Shown here: piece by piece, positions 11,445 through 22,422 of the stretch | Position numbering within the stretch: position 1 is the stretch's first letter | Layout of the letters: the number at the start of each line of letters is the position of its first letter | From: Primula veris | Lineage: Eukaryota; Streptophyta; Magnoliopsida; Ericales; Primulaceae | Length of the DNA stretch: 64,000 nt | NCBI GenBank assembly: GCA_963682055.1 | Contig: OY821747.1 | Location: 32,796,126 to 32,860,125 of the forward strand | Reading direction: 5' to 3' | Notes under the pieces: generated by a model | The model's input: only the letters and a program-made list of their open reading frames with translations | Database searches by the model: none | Told to the model about the DNA's origin: nothing | Program-made: the position numbers and the translations under genes

Positions 11445-11989
11445 TGTTGGGTACGTTGTAAATAAACACAATAATTTCTACGGAAAAGAAATGGACAAAT
11501 AAACAGAAAATGGTTTCCTCAAATATATAATTATCAATTATAACATTTAACATAAAATAATGTAAATGATACCGAAATGGACTAAAGTCCGAGACGAGGT
11601 AACTGCAAGCAGTTTCCCTTAAACGATATTTGGCCCGCCACCTCTGCTTCTGGCTAAATGGGGGCACTTCGTTCCCAAGGTACAACGTCTATCACATGTG
11701 ACTCGGCGGAAACGGCACCTAGCCACGGTCGGGCCGTTGGTGGTGCGGTACTCTCTCTCTCTATATGTATGCATGTGTGAATGTGTGTGAATGTGTATGT
11801 TATAACATGTATGAAACTTGTCTTGAAAAAGTGTCTCAAAAAATTGACCAAGACCATCTTTTTTTAAACTTTCTCTTTGTAACTCATTTTACAATTAAAG
11901 ACACATAAATGGGGAGAATGAATGGTTTTTTGTAACCACTAAATTAAAAGAGCATTCACTCAAATAAAACCACTTGGTTTTTTCCAACA
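11445..11989 (-). repeat. 5' LTR of the decayed copia element
   Basis: 545 bases, matching 5350-5892 with about 18 scattered substitutions and small indels. It is followed by the CCTAA duplication. Confidence 0.9.
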
Positions 11990-12231
11990 CCTAACACATT
12001 ATAGACATTTAGTAACTAATACTTCTCTAACATTACTGATTATATCTTTGTTAACTATTTTGCTATAGACTCATATAAGATTCGAATTTGTCCTATAAAC
12101 CTAGTTACTATACTTTACTTCACTTCATTGTAACTCCATACTTTAACTCAGTGTTGTATTTTGCTATTTGAAACCTAACCTAAACAAACACGTGTTGGTC
12201 GTTTTTTTTCCTGGTACTACTAGCGTTTTTC

Positions 12232-12433
12232 TAATATACAAATTAGTTAGTATGTTATTCCAAGTTCGTTTTTCTGTATGCATATGTTTGTTTGGCTTCG
12301 AGTTTGTTGGGTATTTGGTTTGATACATTTTAATATACAAATTAGTTAGTATGTTATTCCAAGTTCGTTTTACTGTATGCATATGTTTGTTTGACTTCGA
12401 GTTTGTTCGGTATTTGGTTTGATACATTTTAAT
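12232..12433. repeat. Tandem 99-base repeat, two units plus a fragment
   Basis: Units begin with TAATATACAAATTAGTTAG at 12232 and 12331 and differ at only a few positions. A third start, TAATATACTAG, appears at 12589 after the MITE, which therefore inserted into the array. Bases 11995-12231 to the left hold nothing recognisable. Confidence 0.85.
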
Positions 12434-12582
12434 GGATGCAGCGTAACTGACTCTGAGTCAAGATGACTCAGAGTCCACAGTCATTAGATATTGTTACAAT
12501 TAAAATATGAAATGTCCTGTAGAAATATCCAATGGCTGTGGATTCTGAGTCACTCTGACTGAGAGTCACCTACGCTGCTTCC
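12434..12582. mobile_element. Mutator-type MITE, 149 bases, copy 1
   Basis: Ends GGATGCAGCGTA and TACGCTGCTTCC are inverted. The inverted arms run about 54 bases, through GACTCTGAGTCA and GACTCAGA, to CATTAGATATT. A 9-base direct repeat CATTTTAAT flanks it (12425-12433 and 12583-12591). The neighbouring 99-base repeat contains the same CATTTTAAT uninterrupted, which shows the empty site. A 9-base duplication is the hallmark of Mutator-like transposases. It encodes no protein. A second copy lies at 19603-19751. Confidence 0.88.
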
Positions 12583-12591
12583 CATTTTAAT

Positions 12592-13555
12592 ATACTAGAC
12601 TTTTTTTTTTTTTTTCGCCCGGTCCCACATGCCATGTGCATCTCTGGCGCTGATCTGTATCAAACCTAAGGAGAGAGATTAAATTAACATTTAAGAAAAA
12701 AAGAGCAAAAACCGATTCGGTAGATTTGCATTGTTACAAAGTCATGCAATGGGTCCATTGTTATTTGTTTATAAGTAAAAGAAAAACAATAGTGGTATTT
12801 AAATATCATATTGCATCCCTTAAACAACAATTTTGGCCAACAAGGCCATGATATTTGCCAAAAGAAGTGCAAAAAAGAAAAGGATTAAAAGCAACAAGAA
12901 TAAAGTGTCAAGAAAGCAGATTACAAAAACAAAACAAAAAAAGTGTCAAGAAAGTACTTGTTGTTTGTAATCAAGTTAGTTTTTGTTCTAATTAAAGGAA
13001 TATATTTGTTGAACAATTAGACCTCTTTTTTGTGGTGGCGAGACACGAAAATCTGGATCTAGCACTAGTTTCGCACTTCTGAGCTGCGCCTCGCCGACTC
13101 ATACCTCACAATTACGGGTTTGACTGAATCCGACTAGGGTTTTGAAAGTCAATTCTCGTAACTCTCGGTTACTTGTCGTAGATTAAAAGTTCAACTAGTA
13201 ACTCTTATAAGTTACCACACAATGATGGAAGATTCGATAGGATTACGATTTTTGCTAGGGTTATTCTTGTATAACTTATTTTTACACAGTACAAGTACAC
13301 CTATTTAATTAATCTGAGATAATTAAAGCATAAATTACAAGAATGTATATACTAGTAATATGGAAGAAACCCTAAAATAAGTGAAAGAAAATGATACAAA
13401 TCTAACTAATTTCAGAAAATCAAACATTGAAGAATTTTATTTGATATTTTAATTTGACGAAGAGGATTAATAATGACCTTGATTCTATCTGCCAGAGGTT
13501 GAGAATGATATGTTAAATATTTTTTTATGGTTGATCGTAGGAAAAAAAAAAAACA
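12592..13555. other. Intergenic, nothing recognised
   Basis: AT-rich with homopolymer tracts (T-run at 12601-12615). No gene or repeat boundary could be supported. Confidence 0.5.
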
Positions 13556-13780
13556 CTCATCCGTTCATATTTAATTATCCATTATGAAACTGGTTCAATT
13601 TTAACCGGTCAAAAAATTGTATCAAAATTATCGGAATGAAAATTTTCAAAAGTTGATCATATAGTTCAAATGTTAAATTTTATGATTAGATTTTAAAAAA
13701 ATTCATTTCGATAATTTTGATACAAGTTATAAATCGGCCAAAATTACATGTAATTTCGTAATTAAACAAGAAGGAGAGAG
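13556..13780. mobile_element. Stowaway-like MITE, about 225 bases, copy 1
   Basis: The two ends are inverted: CTCATCCGTTCATATTTAATTA on the left and, reverse complemented, CTCTCTCCTTCTTGTTTAATTA on the right, followed by TA. The arms continue imperfectly through TTGTATCAAAATTATC. The start CTC(T/A)-TCC-TT with a TA flank is typical of Stowaway (mariner) MITEs. The interior recurs inverted at 17980-18178. Confidence 0.7.
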
Positions 13781-14960
13781 TATGATGATGCTTTTGAATG
13801 GTAAATGAGAGACATTTAATAGTAACACGAAATAATCAAAGAAATGAAATTACTATTATTTAGTCAAATTTGACTTTACGATTTAAATAATATATTAAAA
13901 ATTCAGATGGTTAATAATCCATCTAATCTATATGATTAACAAAGGTAGTTTTTTATAACAAAAATGATTGTGATAAGCTTCATCCTCAACCAACAAAACC
14001 TCTTATCACCGGAATAAAATAACCGTATAGCAACAATTGATCTTTTCCTATACGGCTTGTTACAGAAAATTCAACAACAACACTTGGTAACAGAAATTGT
14101 TGCTATATTGTTGTTAAATTTCAACAACAATACGTATAGTATCAGACAAACTGTTACTATATGAATATTTTTTTTATAGTTTATATTCATGTACGCCTAA
14201 GATAAGATATACCGTTGACTTCACGTATAACAAAAATCATGAAAAAAGCCAATTGGCTACTAATAAATCTCCCAATTAAGCTAGTATAATTTTTACATTT
14301 GTGCCACCTCTGAATAAGAATAACTGGTCGTAAGTTTGATAAAATTGCAGTATTACAATTAAAAAGGTTAAAAGAAATGGAAAGTCAAGGGCGTGTCGAA
14401 AAAAAGTAGAGATGGGAATATGACTCGTCGAAGTTTGGCTCTTTATTAATTAAGTTCTATTATTTGTTTTTTGGTAGTTTTTTCGTTTCTTGTATGTATT
14501 TTTTTTTTCCGAAAAATTATTAATAAAAGCACTAATTGAATAAATGACTGTACATCCTGTATGTAATTTTTTTTGATAAAATAGTTGGTGACTAAAACAA
14601 TTCCCCCTCTGTTCTCAAAATAATTGTCAATACTATTATTATGTATCACATACTTTATATATTAGAGAAATGATACATTTACTTTGGTACAGAGCGAATA
14701 TATCCCATGTTTTAATATTTTAAATAGTGTTATCGTTAGCATAGTGTCTTTTTGAGAAAAACGCTAAAAACGTAAATAACGTTGTTACATAACGTTTTGC
14801 GTTATATTTTTTGTTGCCTAAATATATATAAATATAACACTAAATTCAGAATATCTAATAAAAATTAACTAAATATATATAAAAAATTGTAACTAATAAT
14901 CACAAAGTGATTGTAATTGAGATGGTATAACACTTACTTTGTTTGCAAGAGAATTAGAGT
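13781..14960. other. Intergenic, nothing recognised
   Basis: AT-rich. A patch at 14015-14165 with repeated CAACAAC and GTATAG pieces looks like repeat debris, but its limits cannot be set. Confidence 0.5.
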
Positions 14961-15620
14961 TCAATAATTTCATTAAAATTTTGACTTCAAAAATAAAATA
15001 AAAAATGGAATGTACCCGTTATTTACGCTACACAGTTCACTATTTCGAACTATTTACACTATTAGTCCCTATAATACGAATTTAGCGTTTTTCCAACCAT
15101 AACGGTTTATCACAGCGTTTTTTATAACAATGATTATATCATTGAATAGTAATATAGTCTAACAGTTGTTACTTCCCAGCAAGTTAACAAGTAGCTAACC
15201 TGCCAAGTTTTTATTTCATGATAGTATTAGTATTTAAAAATGCCCTCTTGAACATTTCTTAAACCCAGCTTTCTACATTTAACCGCAAAGTGTATCACAT
15301 CTACCCTTTAATAATTTTATTAAAATTTTGACAGTAAAAAAAAAATTAAAAAATTTGACTGCACCTGCTATTTACACTACACAATCCACTATTTCACGCT
15401 ATTAGTCCCTATAACGTGAATTTAACGTTTTTTTTACCCATAACGATTTACCATTGCGTTTTTTAAAACAATGATTCCGACAATTGTTACTTCCTAGCAA
15501 GTTAACAAGAAGCTAGCATGCCAAGTTTTTATTTCATGATAGTACTAGTATTTAAAAATGCCCTCTTGAACATTTCTTAAACTCATCTTTCTACATTTAA
15601 CCACAAAGTGTGCATCACAT
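14961..15620 (+). repeat. Tandemly duplicated promoter segment of the lectin receptor kinase
   Basis: Two units (about 14961-15305 and 15306-15620) share the same order: CATTAAAATTTTGAC, CTATTAGTCCCTATAA, TTGTTACTTCC, GCCAAGTTTTTATTTCATGA, TATTTAAAAATGCCCTCTTG, and CTACATTTAACC. Each has its own TATTTAAA box. The same arrangement is found upstream of the truncated paralogue (58845-59475), so the duplication predates the gene duplication. Confidence 0.8.
15549..15557 (+). promoter_or_regulatory. TATA-like box of the lectin receptor kinase
   Basis: TATTTAAAA lies 83 bases before the ATG and is conserved in the same place before the paralogue (59406-59414). A duplicate exists about 310 bases upstream. 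Confidence 0.5.
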
Positions 15621-15639
15621 TAAGCCTCCCCCCAAGTGG

Positions 15640-18600
15640 ATGGGAACACCACCGTCACTCGCAAAGGTCCTCGTACTCATTTGCCTCATCGTCGCCACTT
15701 CCGCAAAAACAACCACCTTTGATGACCAATTCGGCCCTTTCAACGACACCGTCCACTACTCCAAAATCATGGCCATCAAAGCACCTGCCACCATCAACAA
15801 TAACGCCCTCCAGATCACTCTCGACTCCGCCTCCCCAGACTTCAACCTCACCAACCAGTCTGGTCGGGTCCTCTACAAAACACCTTTCAAACTCTGGCCA
15901 AACCAAAACAAAAACCAGAAAGGAAATAACATATCTTCCTTTGAATCGTCGTTCTTGGTCAACATCTACAATCTGAAAAATGTCTCGAACCCTGGCGAAG
16001 GCATGGCCTTCGTCTTGGCCCCAGACTTGAACATCCCAGAAAACAGCATCGGACAGTACCTTGGCCTAACCAACTCCACCACCAATGGAAACACGTCAAA
16101 CAAGATCTTGGCTATTGAGCTCGACACCTTCAAGCAAGACTTCGATCCTGATGACAACCATATTGGACTGAATATAAACAGTGTTTTTTCCAACAAGACC
16201 GTCTCGCTAACTCCTCTTGGGTTCGAGTTGTGTCCTGAAAACAAGGCTAATTTCTTTGTGATCTGGGTCAAGTACAACGGTGTTCAAAAGTTTATCGAGG
16301 TTTACATAGCACAACAGGAGAATAAGACTGGTCCGACTCCGGCCAAGCCTGCCTCTCCTGTTCTCAGATCGGAACTCGACCTGAGGGATGTGGTGAGCCA
16401 GTTTTCTTATTTCGGGTTCTCCGCTTCCACGGGGAATACTACGCAGCTCAACTGCGTGCTCAGGTGGAACCTCACTGTCGAGCACTTCCCAAACCATAAC
16501 CACAATGGTCTAATCACTACAGTCGCCGTCAGTGTGGCGGCGGCGGTGGTCGTGGCGATGCTTGTCGGAGCAGGGTTGTTTTATTTTTTTAAAAAGAAAA
16601 GGATAATGAGGACGAGGTCGAACTTGGTTGGAGCCATAACGAGGTTGCCTGGGACACCGAGGGAATTTAAGTTTAGAGAACTGAAAAAGGCAACGGGAAA
16701 TTTCGATAAAAGGAATAAGCTTGGGGAAGGGGCCTACGGGGTTGTGTACCGAGGGTGGATACCGAAGGAGGACCTTCAAGTCGCGGTTAAGTGGTTCTTG
16801 CGAGAGAGCTTGGAGGGGGAAGACGATTTCTTGGCCGAGCTCACTATTATCAATCGTCTCCGACACAAAAACCTTGTCCGGTTGCTAGGTATGTTAAGAA
16901 TTTTCCATTCTGATTTTTTTTTTCTTTTTTGATTCAAGATTAAATCAAATTTTCATTTTTTCCGTCCCTTGAAATAAGTATCACCTGTTACATTAGAAAA
17001 GTTAACAAGTGTAAATTTTGATAATCTAGAGGCTAATTTGGATATAAAATTAGATAGTATGCATTTTCATGTAATTTTTGATAGCATAACAGGCTGGTTC
17101 TTGACACTTTCCTTGATCAATACGTGTACAATAAACTTTTAAATATTATAGAAAGAATAGTGGAAAAGTAACACAACTTATATAATATGTCCTGTTGTAT
17201 AATAATTAATTAATTCCTCATGTTAGAAATATTTCCAAACTGTTAAAGTTTTGAACATATGATCATGTGAATCTTGATAAAAAGTTTGAGGAACTTATGC
17301 ATTACTATTTTGCTTAATTTATCACATTAAAAGGTGCATCTTTGGTGGTGAAATTGCTTTTATAAGGTAAAAAGTTAACTGTAGAGCCGATTTGAAATGT
17401 GGACACCATAATCTAAATACATGCATACCACGGCTGTATTGGTGGGATAAAATATAAGTCACGTTACGTAATAAAAACTCAACCTATTAAAAAAAATAAA
17501 ATATTAATTAAATTTAGGGTAGACTCAAACTAAGGTGTCAATATATTTATTTAAGTTTTTAATAAGTTAAGTTTTTATTACGTGATATGATTTATACCAT
17601 TACCGTCTGTATTAATCCAAAGACTTTACCATACATCAAAACCCATTATCACTTGATGTAGATATTAAAGAATGTTTTCAGATATGGTAGGGCCTCTGCA
17701 AATTCAGCATTTGCAAAGCATTTTTAGGCCATAAGCTTTGAAATTGACATTTTTGAACCTAACAAAATGAAAGTTACACCGACTTATAAGTTATAGTTAA
17801 TTAACATGCATCCCATTTATGTAAAATTTCACCTACAAATTAAGAAGTCACTTTTTTTACTTAGGCTTTATAAATATAGAAAACCAGTGGTTACAAGTTC
17901 ACCAAACAAATTCACCACCCACCCTTGTAGTGATACATTTAACCAGGTTGGTATTTAAGACCTTTAACTTGTAACTAGTGTCTTATTCTCATTTAATTGT
18001 TCATTATGAAAATAGGTACAATTTTGATCGTTTTATAACTAACTTGTATCAAAATTGTCAAAATGATTTTTTTTTAAATCTAATCATAAAATTTAACATT
18101 TGAACTATACGATCAACTTTTAAAAAAATTTATCCCGACAATTTTGATACAAATTCTTGACCGAATACGTACGAAGGAACCACTTGCTTGGAGTTGTGGT
18201 AGAGGGACCATTTGCAAAGAGGAATTGTTAAAGCTAAATAGAGCTGTCTCATACAAAATCAAAGAAGCTTCATAAGTCACATTTTTAGGATGTCAACTAA
18301 TTAGTTTGAATTTTATAGTACTAAGTGAGAGTTGAATTTCATACCATAATTGCTAAGCAATATGCATAAGATAAGTCAAAATCTAAATATTAACATGTGT
18401 TGATCAAGTAATGTTTTGGGATGTGACTTTTTTTCTACTGTATATGTAGTATTAGTGCCCTCTAATTATAAGCTAACAAGGTCAACCAAATGAAACTGGT
18501 ATAGTTGAAGATTTAGGAGATAAATTTTGTTTCTGAAAAGTTTATATTTGAAAATAAATGTTAGAAAATTTCATTTACACTAAGGGTTGCAAAGGACTGG

Positions 18601-20787
18601 CCCCACCAAGTCGAGTAAGGTTTTGACCTTGTGGATAATTGATTCGGAAAAAAATTACGGGCAATATCCGACTATATTTTTAGTATATTTGATAGTTAAA
18701 ATAAAAATATTAAACATCAATTTGTTTACAATGTGTTATAATAACTTAAATGGTAAAATAGTTTGGTATTTTACATAGGGGATAATGAGTTCAAAACTCT
18801 TTAGTTACAATTTAATTTTGTTTTTATTTTGATTTGTATTTATCGAGTAACAAACAAAATTCGAGTTTAGGTAGTTTGATATATCGGGCCGGCACTGGCA
18901 AAGGATTGTGTGCTTTTCTTATAAAAACTGTTTGTTTTCGCCGCTCTCGCCTTTTCTTCAAGGCTTTAACGATGGATTTCGGAATTAAGAATCACGATTA
19001 TTGTGACAATTTTCACAATGTTTTCATTCCTTTGCTTAAAGCTGTATTAAAATCTTAGTAACAGAGGAAAACAAAACAATTTAGTTTCGAAAATGCAACG
19101 AAGTTTCTGCTTGTTTTTAATAATATTAGAAATTTCAAATCTGATATCGACTCAGCTGGCTAATATTCTATAATGCTTTTTGATGTTTGATATATATATA
19201 TATGTTATCATTTTTTGTAAGTAAATTGACATAATTTGATTTTTTTTTGATAGTTTAATAGTCAGACCATCATTCTTTTGCTTAAAGCTGTATTAAAATC
19301 TTGGTAACAGATGAAAAACAAAACAATTTAGTTTCGAAAATGCAACGAAGTTTCTGCTTGTTTTTAATAATATTAGAAATTTCAAATCTGATATCGACTC
19401 AGCTAGCTAATATTCTATAATCCTTTTTGATGTTTGATATATATATATGTTATCATTTTTTGTAAGTAAATTGACATAATTTGATTTTTTTTTGATAGTT
19501 TAATAGTCAGACCAGGACAAGTTAAGCATTATCACAAATTATTCAACGTATCTATCATCATCAGTGGTCCTAATCAAGTGATTAGGGATGAAGTAGACCA
19601 TGGGAGGCAGAGTACCTGACTCTGAGTCAGGGTTACTCTGCTTCCGTTGATCATTGGATCTGTTATTTTATCAATACAGTATTAATAAAATACATATCCA
19701 ATGGTTGGGGAAGCAGGGTAACCCGGACTCAGAGTCAGGTACTCTGCCTCCGTAGAACATGTGTATTTTTGTTCAAAATTTATGAAAAATAATTTCACCT
19801 AATGCATTTTCACCACCCTGTAAAATGTAAATTCACACCCCTAGTAATTATTTTGTTCAGGCTGGTGCCACAAGAATGGGAAATTGCTTCTGGTATACGA
19901 CTACATGCCGAAGGGAAGTCTCGATCAGCACCTCTTTGTCGGACCTGATGTCAAGCCACTGAACTGGGACCTGCGCTACAAGGTCCGCTAAAAATATAGT
20001 TTTATTTTGCCTATGGAACAGTTTGATTCTTATTATCAGATTAGGATTAGATTTTATCTTGCTAAATGTTAACAAAATATATAATTCTGAATAGGTCTTA
20101 ACAGGCGTATCCTCGGCACTACATTACCTTCATGACGAGTACGACCAAAAAGTTGTCCACCGTGACCTGAAAGCAAGCAACATCCTACTTGACCATAATT
20201 ATAATTCTCGTTTAGGGGACTTTGGTTTAGCGCGGGCCCTAGAAAACGAAAAAACCTCATACGCTGAGGCAGAGGGCGTTTTAGGAACCATGGGCTACAT
20301 CGCCCCAGAATGCTTCCACACTGGCAAGGCCACCCAGCAGTCGGATATATACGCGTTTGGAATAGTGCTTCTGGAAGTGGCATGCGGGTTAAGGCCAAAC
20401 GCCAAGGTCGGAGCCTACAACTGCTTAGTAGATTGGGTCTGGTCACTACATAGGGATGGAAGGTTGCTCGAGGCTGTGGATCCGAAGATTGGAGAGGTGT
20501 ATGTGAAAGAAGAGGCTCAAAGGGTTCTTCTTTTAGGCCTAGCTTGCTCTCATCCGATAGCAGGGGATAGGCCCAAGACCGAAGCAATGGTTCAGATGTT
20601 GTCAGGGTCTGTGCCAATGTTACATGTGCCGCCATTCAAACCTGCTTTTATATGGCCATCAATGGAAAGGAGTGACGATAATAGCAATCAGGCCACCATG
20701 ACGGGGACAAGGTCATTCTCTACCGCGGAGTGGACCCCTCGTGCAGACGGATATGCAGACTATAGTGACAAATTCAACCTGGTATAG
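15640..20787 (+). CDS. L-type lectin-domain receptor kinase (LecRK-S.5-like), three exons
   Basis: Exons 15640-16888, 19861-19982 and 20095-20787 join in frame through GT-AG introns to give 687 residues. The ATG at 15640 starts a signal peptide (MGTPPSLAKVLVLICLIVAT) and matches the paralogue's start; a longer frame to 15610 begins with GTG and is not used. A legume-lectin domain follows (about 24-270, with FDPDDNHIGLNINS), then a membrane helix (about 290-316) and basic KKKR. The kinase has GEGAYG near 361, the VAVK lysine near 384, HRD at 479-481, DFG near 499 and GTMGYIAPECF. All catalytic residues are present, so it should be an active RD kinase at the plasma membrane. IAPECFHTGKAT and the VPPFKPAF tail point to the S.5 subgroup. 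The ligand is unknown. Intron 1 is 2972 bases and full of small repeats. Confidence 0.92.
17980..18178. mobile_element. Stowaway-like MITE, copy 2, inside intron 1
   Basis: The core AAATCTAATCATAAAATTTA with its AACATTTGAACTATACGATC continuation matches the reverse complement of 13625-13705 almost base for base. The arms with TTGTATCAAAATTGTC and ACAATTTTGATACAA are inverted. The ends are less well preserved than in copy 1. Confidence 0.65.
19025..19514. repeat. Direct 246-base duplication in intron 1
   Basis: Units at 19025-19270 and 19271-19514 start CATTC(C/T)TTTGCTTAAAGCTG and differ at only a few places, including the length of a TA run. There is no coding potential. The rest of the intron (16889-17979 and 18179-19024) holds nothing I can name. 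Confidence 0.88.
19603..19751. mobile_element. Mutator-type MITE, 149 bases, copy 2, inside intron 1
   Basis: The same length and arm sequence as 12434-12582. Ends GGAGGCAGAGTACC and GGTACTCTGCCTCC are perfectly inverted, with CTGACTCTGAGTCAG in the left arm. Flanks GTAGACCATG (19593-19602) and GTAGAACATG (19752-19761) form a 10-base near-perfect duplication. It lies 109 bases before the exon 2 acceptor. Confidence 0.88.
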
Positions 20788-21422
20788 CTTTTCTTAAGGA
20801 AAAAAAAGACACCTAGAATGTAATGGTATCACTTTGTTTTGCTCATCGGTTTTTTCTTTTTTGAATTTGCAACTCTCCGTCATAGCTTTATTTGTACAGA
20901 GCCGGTGATCATAAGATCAACACTTCTTTTTTCCTTTCCCTTTGTTTCGTTTTGTCATTTGTGTCTAGACACAAATTTGTCATGTATTTAAATACCTTTG
21001 ATACCTTGAAAGTTAGTAGAAGATGAATGCATAGCTTTGTAAATTATATTTTCTGGTTTTACGGTTACTCTTTTGAGACTATTACTTTTGTAACATTAGC
21101 TCATATTAAGAATAGTAGGGAATAAAAAAGGTTTTTGGCATAAGTTGTTCTTGAATAAGTACTAGATGTCTAGTTTATCTATTAATCATTTATCATGTGG
21201 CTAGCAATGAGAAAGAGATTATATACTACTATGATGGCTTTTTACCAAGCCAATGCCAATCTAGCTTGTGAGTTTTGTAAAACAGGAAACGCGAGACTGC
21301 GATGAGTTTTCTTTTAATGCCCCTTTACAGTCGTACGATCGAAAAAATGGGTCATGTCCTACAGTTAGAACAAAAAAAGAAAAGAAAATGGACACAAGTA
21401 GTGAATTGGTGTGCTAAAAATA
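20788..21422 (+). other. 3' flank of the lectin receptor kinase
   Basis: AT-rich, presumably 3' UTR and spacer. GGAATAAAAAAG near 21118 could act in polyadenylation, but nothing decides it. It ends at the gypsy insertion. Confidence 0.45.
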
Positions 21423-22214
21423 TGATGGGCCCGAGAATGCTAAGATGTCGGTAAGTCGTTGATTTTAGGAGTACTCGAATAAAGAAACCAACTATTCGTG
21501 TTTGATAAGCCGAAGGCACAACAAACAAGATGGGTTGGGGTTCTAATGAAACAAGCTTGATAAGCCCGAAGGCGCCACAAACAAGTTCCGTTAGGATGAT
21601 TCACCACACTCCGGAGAGATAAGAAGGGGAGTGATAAGAATCCGGGTTTAACTCGTCACTAACAATCTGAATTCCACAAATTGCAAGATAAGAGTAAAAG
21701 GATAAACAAGCAAAAAAAAGCTTAATTCTTTATATCATTCAAGTGTGTTTATAACTTGATACATATGGCTTTATATAGAGCCAAAAAACGTCACCATAAT
21801 GACAGGATAAGATCTACAACTTAGATTACTTGAATCTAGTTAGATACATTCATAAAAACCTTTTACACTTATCTATATCATTAAGTAGGGACTTTGACCA
21901 CTAGATACACTTAATATAAGCCTATCCACGTCCATAAGCATGCACTAACAATGTCAAATGCTTAGATTACACCCCCTTGGCAGATTATAATCATTGAATG
22001 TGCAGATTCATGCATCGAATTAATGTACTCCTTGAAATAGCCAAAATTCGATGTATCGGCAAAGTTGCTACTCAAAGCTATCAAATGAGTTAATTCCTTT
22101 GTCATAAGCACTTCATTACCAATTTCGAACTTCTTAGATTTTGACCGAGTAACCGGACCCACATGAGGAATATTGAGCTTAGATTCATAATCGAATGCCA
22201 CATGATGCACATCA
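21423..22214 (-). repeat. 3' LTR of the gypsy element
   Basis: 792 bases. The TATA region reads GGCTCTATATAAAGCC on the minus strand (21767-21782). Its beginning (element sense) also codes for the end of pol. Confidence 0.92.
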
Positions 22215-22422
22215 TCTCCTCTGGGTTGATTAGGATTTGCCTCAAATCCATATTTTCATCCTCTTGAATGTATGGAGTCAAATCCCGAACATTGAAAGTG
22301 TTTGATCCTTGGTAACCTTAAGGTAGTTCAATCTTATATGCGTTATCGTTGACTTTAGACAACACCCGAAAAGGACCATCGGCCCTTGGCATCAGTTTTG
22401 ATTTCCGCAGGTTTGGAAACCG
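21962..22422 (-). pseudogene. C-terminal end of pol running into the 3' LTR
   Basis: After the last long integrase frame, minus-strand translation continues with [10 protein letters not shown] and STFNVRDLTPYI-like segments, interrupted by a TAG near 22422 and a TAA near 22305. A one-base frame change near 22235 then leads into an 82-residue open piece in the LTR containing GPVTRSKSKK. Pol ends of the form GP-TR-KAK are usual in plant gypsy elements, and a reading frame that overlaps the 3' LTR is known in the CRM chromovirus clade. No chromodomain is visible. Confidence 0.65.
22216..22226 (-). other. Polypurine tract of the gypsy element
   Basis: The minus strand reads CCCAGAGGAGA beside the 3' LTR. 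It also lies in the pol coding track. Confidence 0.6.

Larger units (their letters stand above)
5350..11989 (-). mobile_element. Decayed Ty1/copia LTR retrotransposon, structurally bounded
   Basis: LTRs at 5350-5892 and 11445-11989 both run TGTTGGGTAC to TTCCAACA and are flanked by the same five bases, CCTAA (5345-5349 and 11990-11994). A purine-rich tract lies beside the left LTR (minus strand ATTCATGTGGGGGAT, 5893-5907), so the element reads on the minus strand. I count roughly 18 differences between the LTRs, about 3 percent, so it is clearly older than the gag-only element. Coding remnants of reverse transcriptase end and RNase H occur at about 6470-7130. The expected tRNA-Met primer site beside the right LTR is absent. 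Confidence 0.88.

Noticed and set aside
14015..14165. Possible further MITE with CAACAAC and GTATAG motifs
   Set aside because: The arms do not pair convincingly and no target duplication is seen.
15608..15976. Plus-strand frame overlapping the lectin receptor start
   Set aside because: It is an out-of-frame shadow with a GTG start. The lectin domain is in the frame beginning at the ATG at 15640.
20069..20635. Minus-strand frame of 188 codons over the kinase exon
   Set aside because: Antisense of exon 3. The plus strand has HRDLK, DFG and APE in order with proper splice sites.
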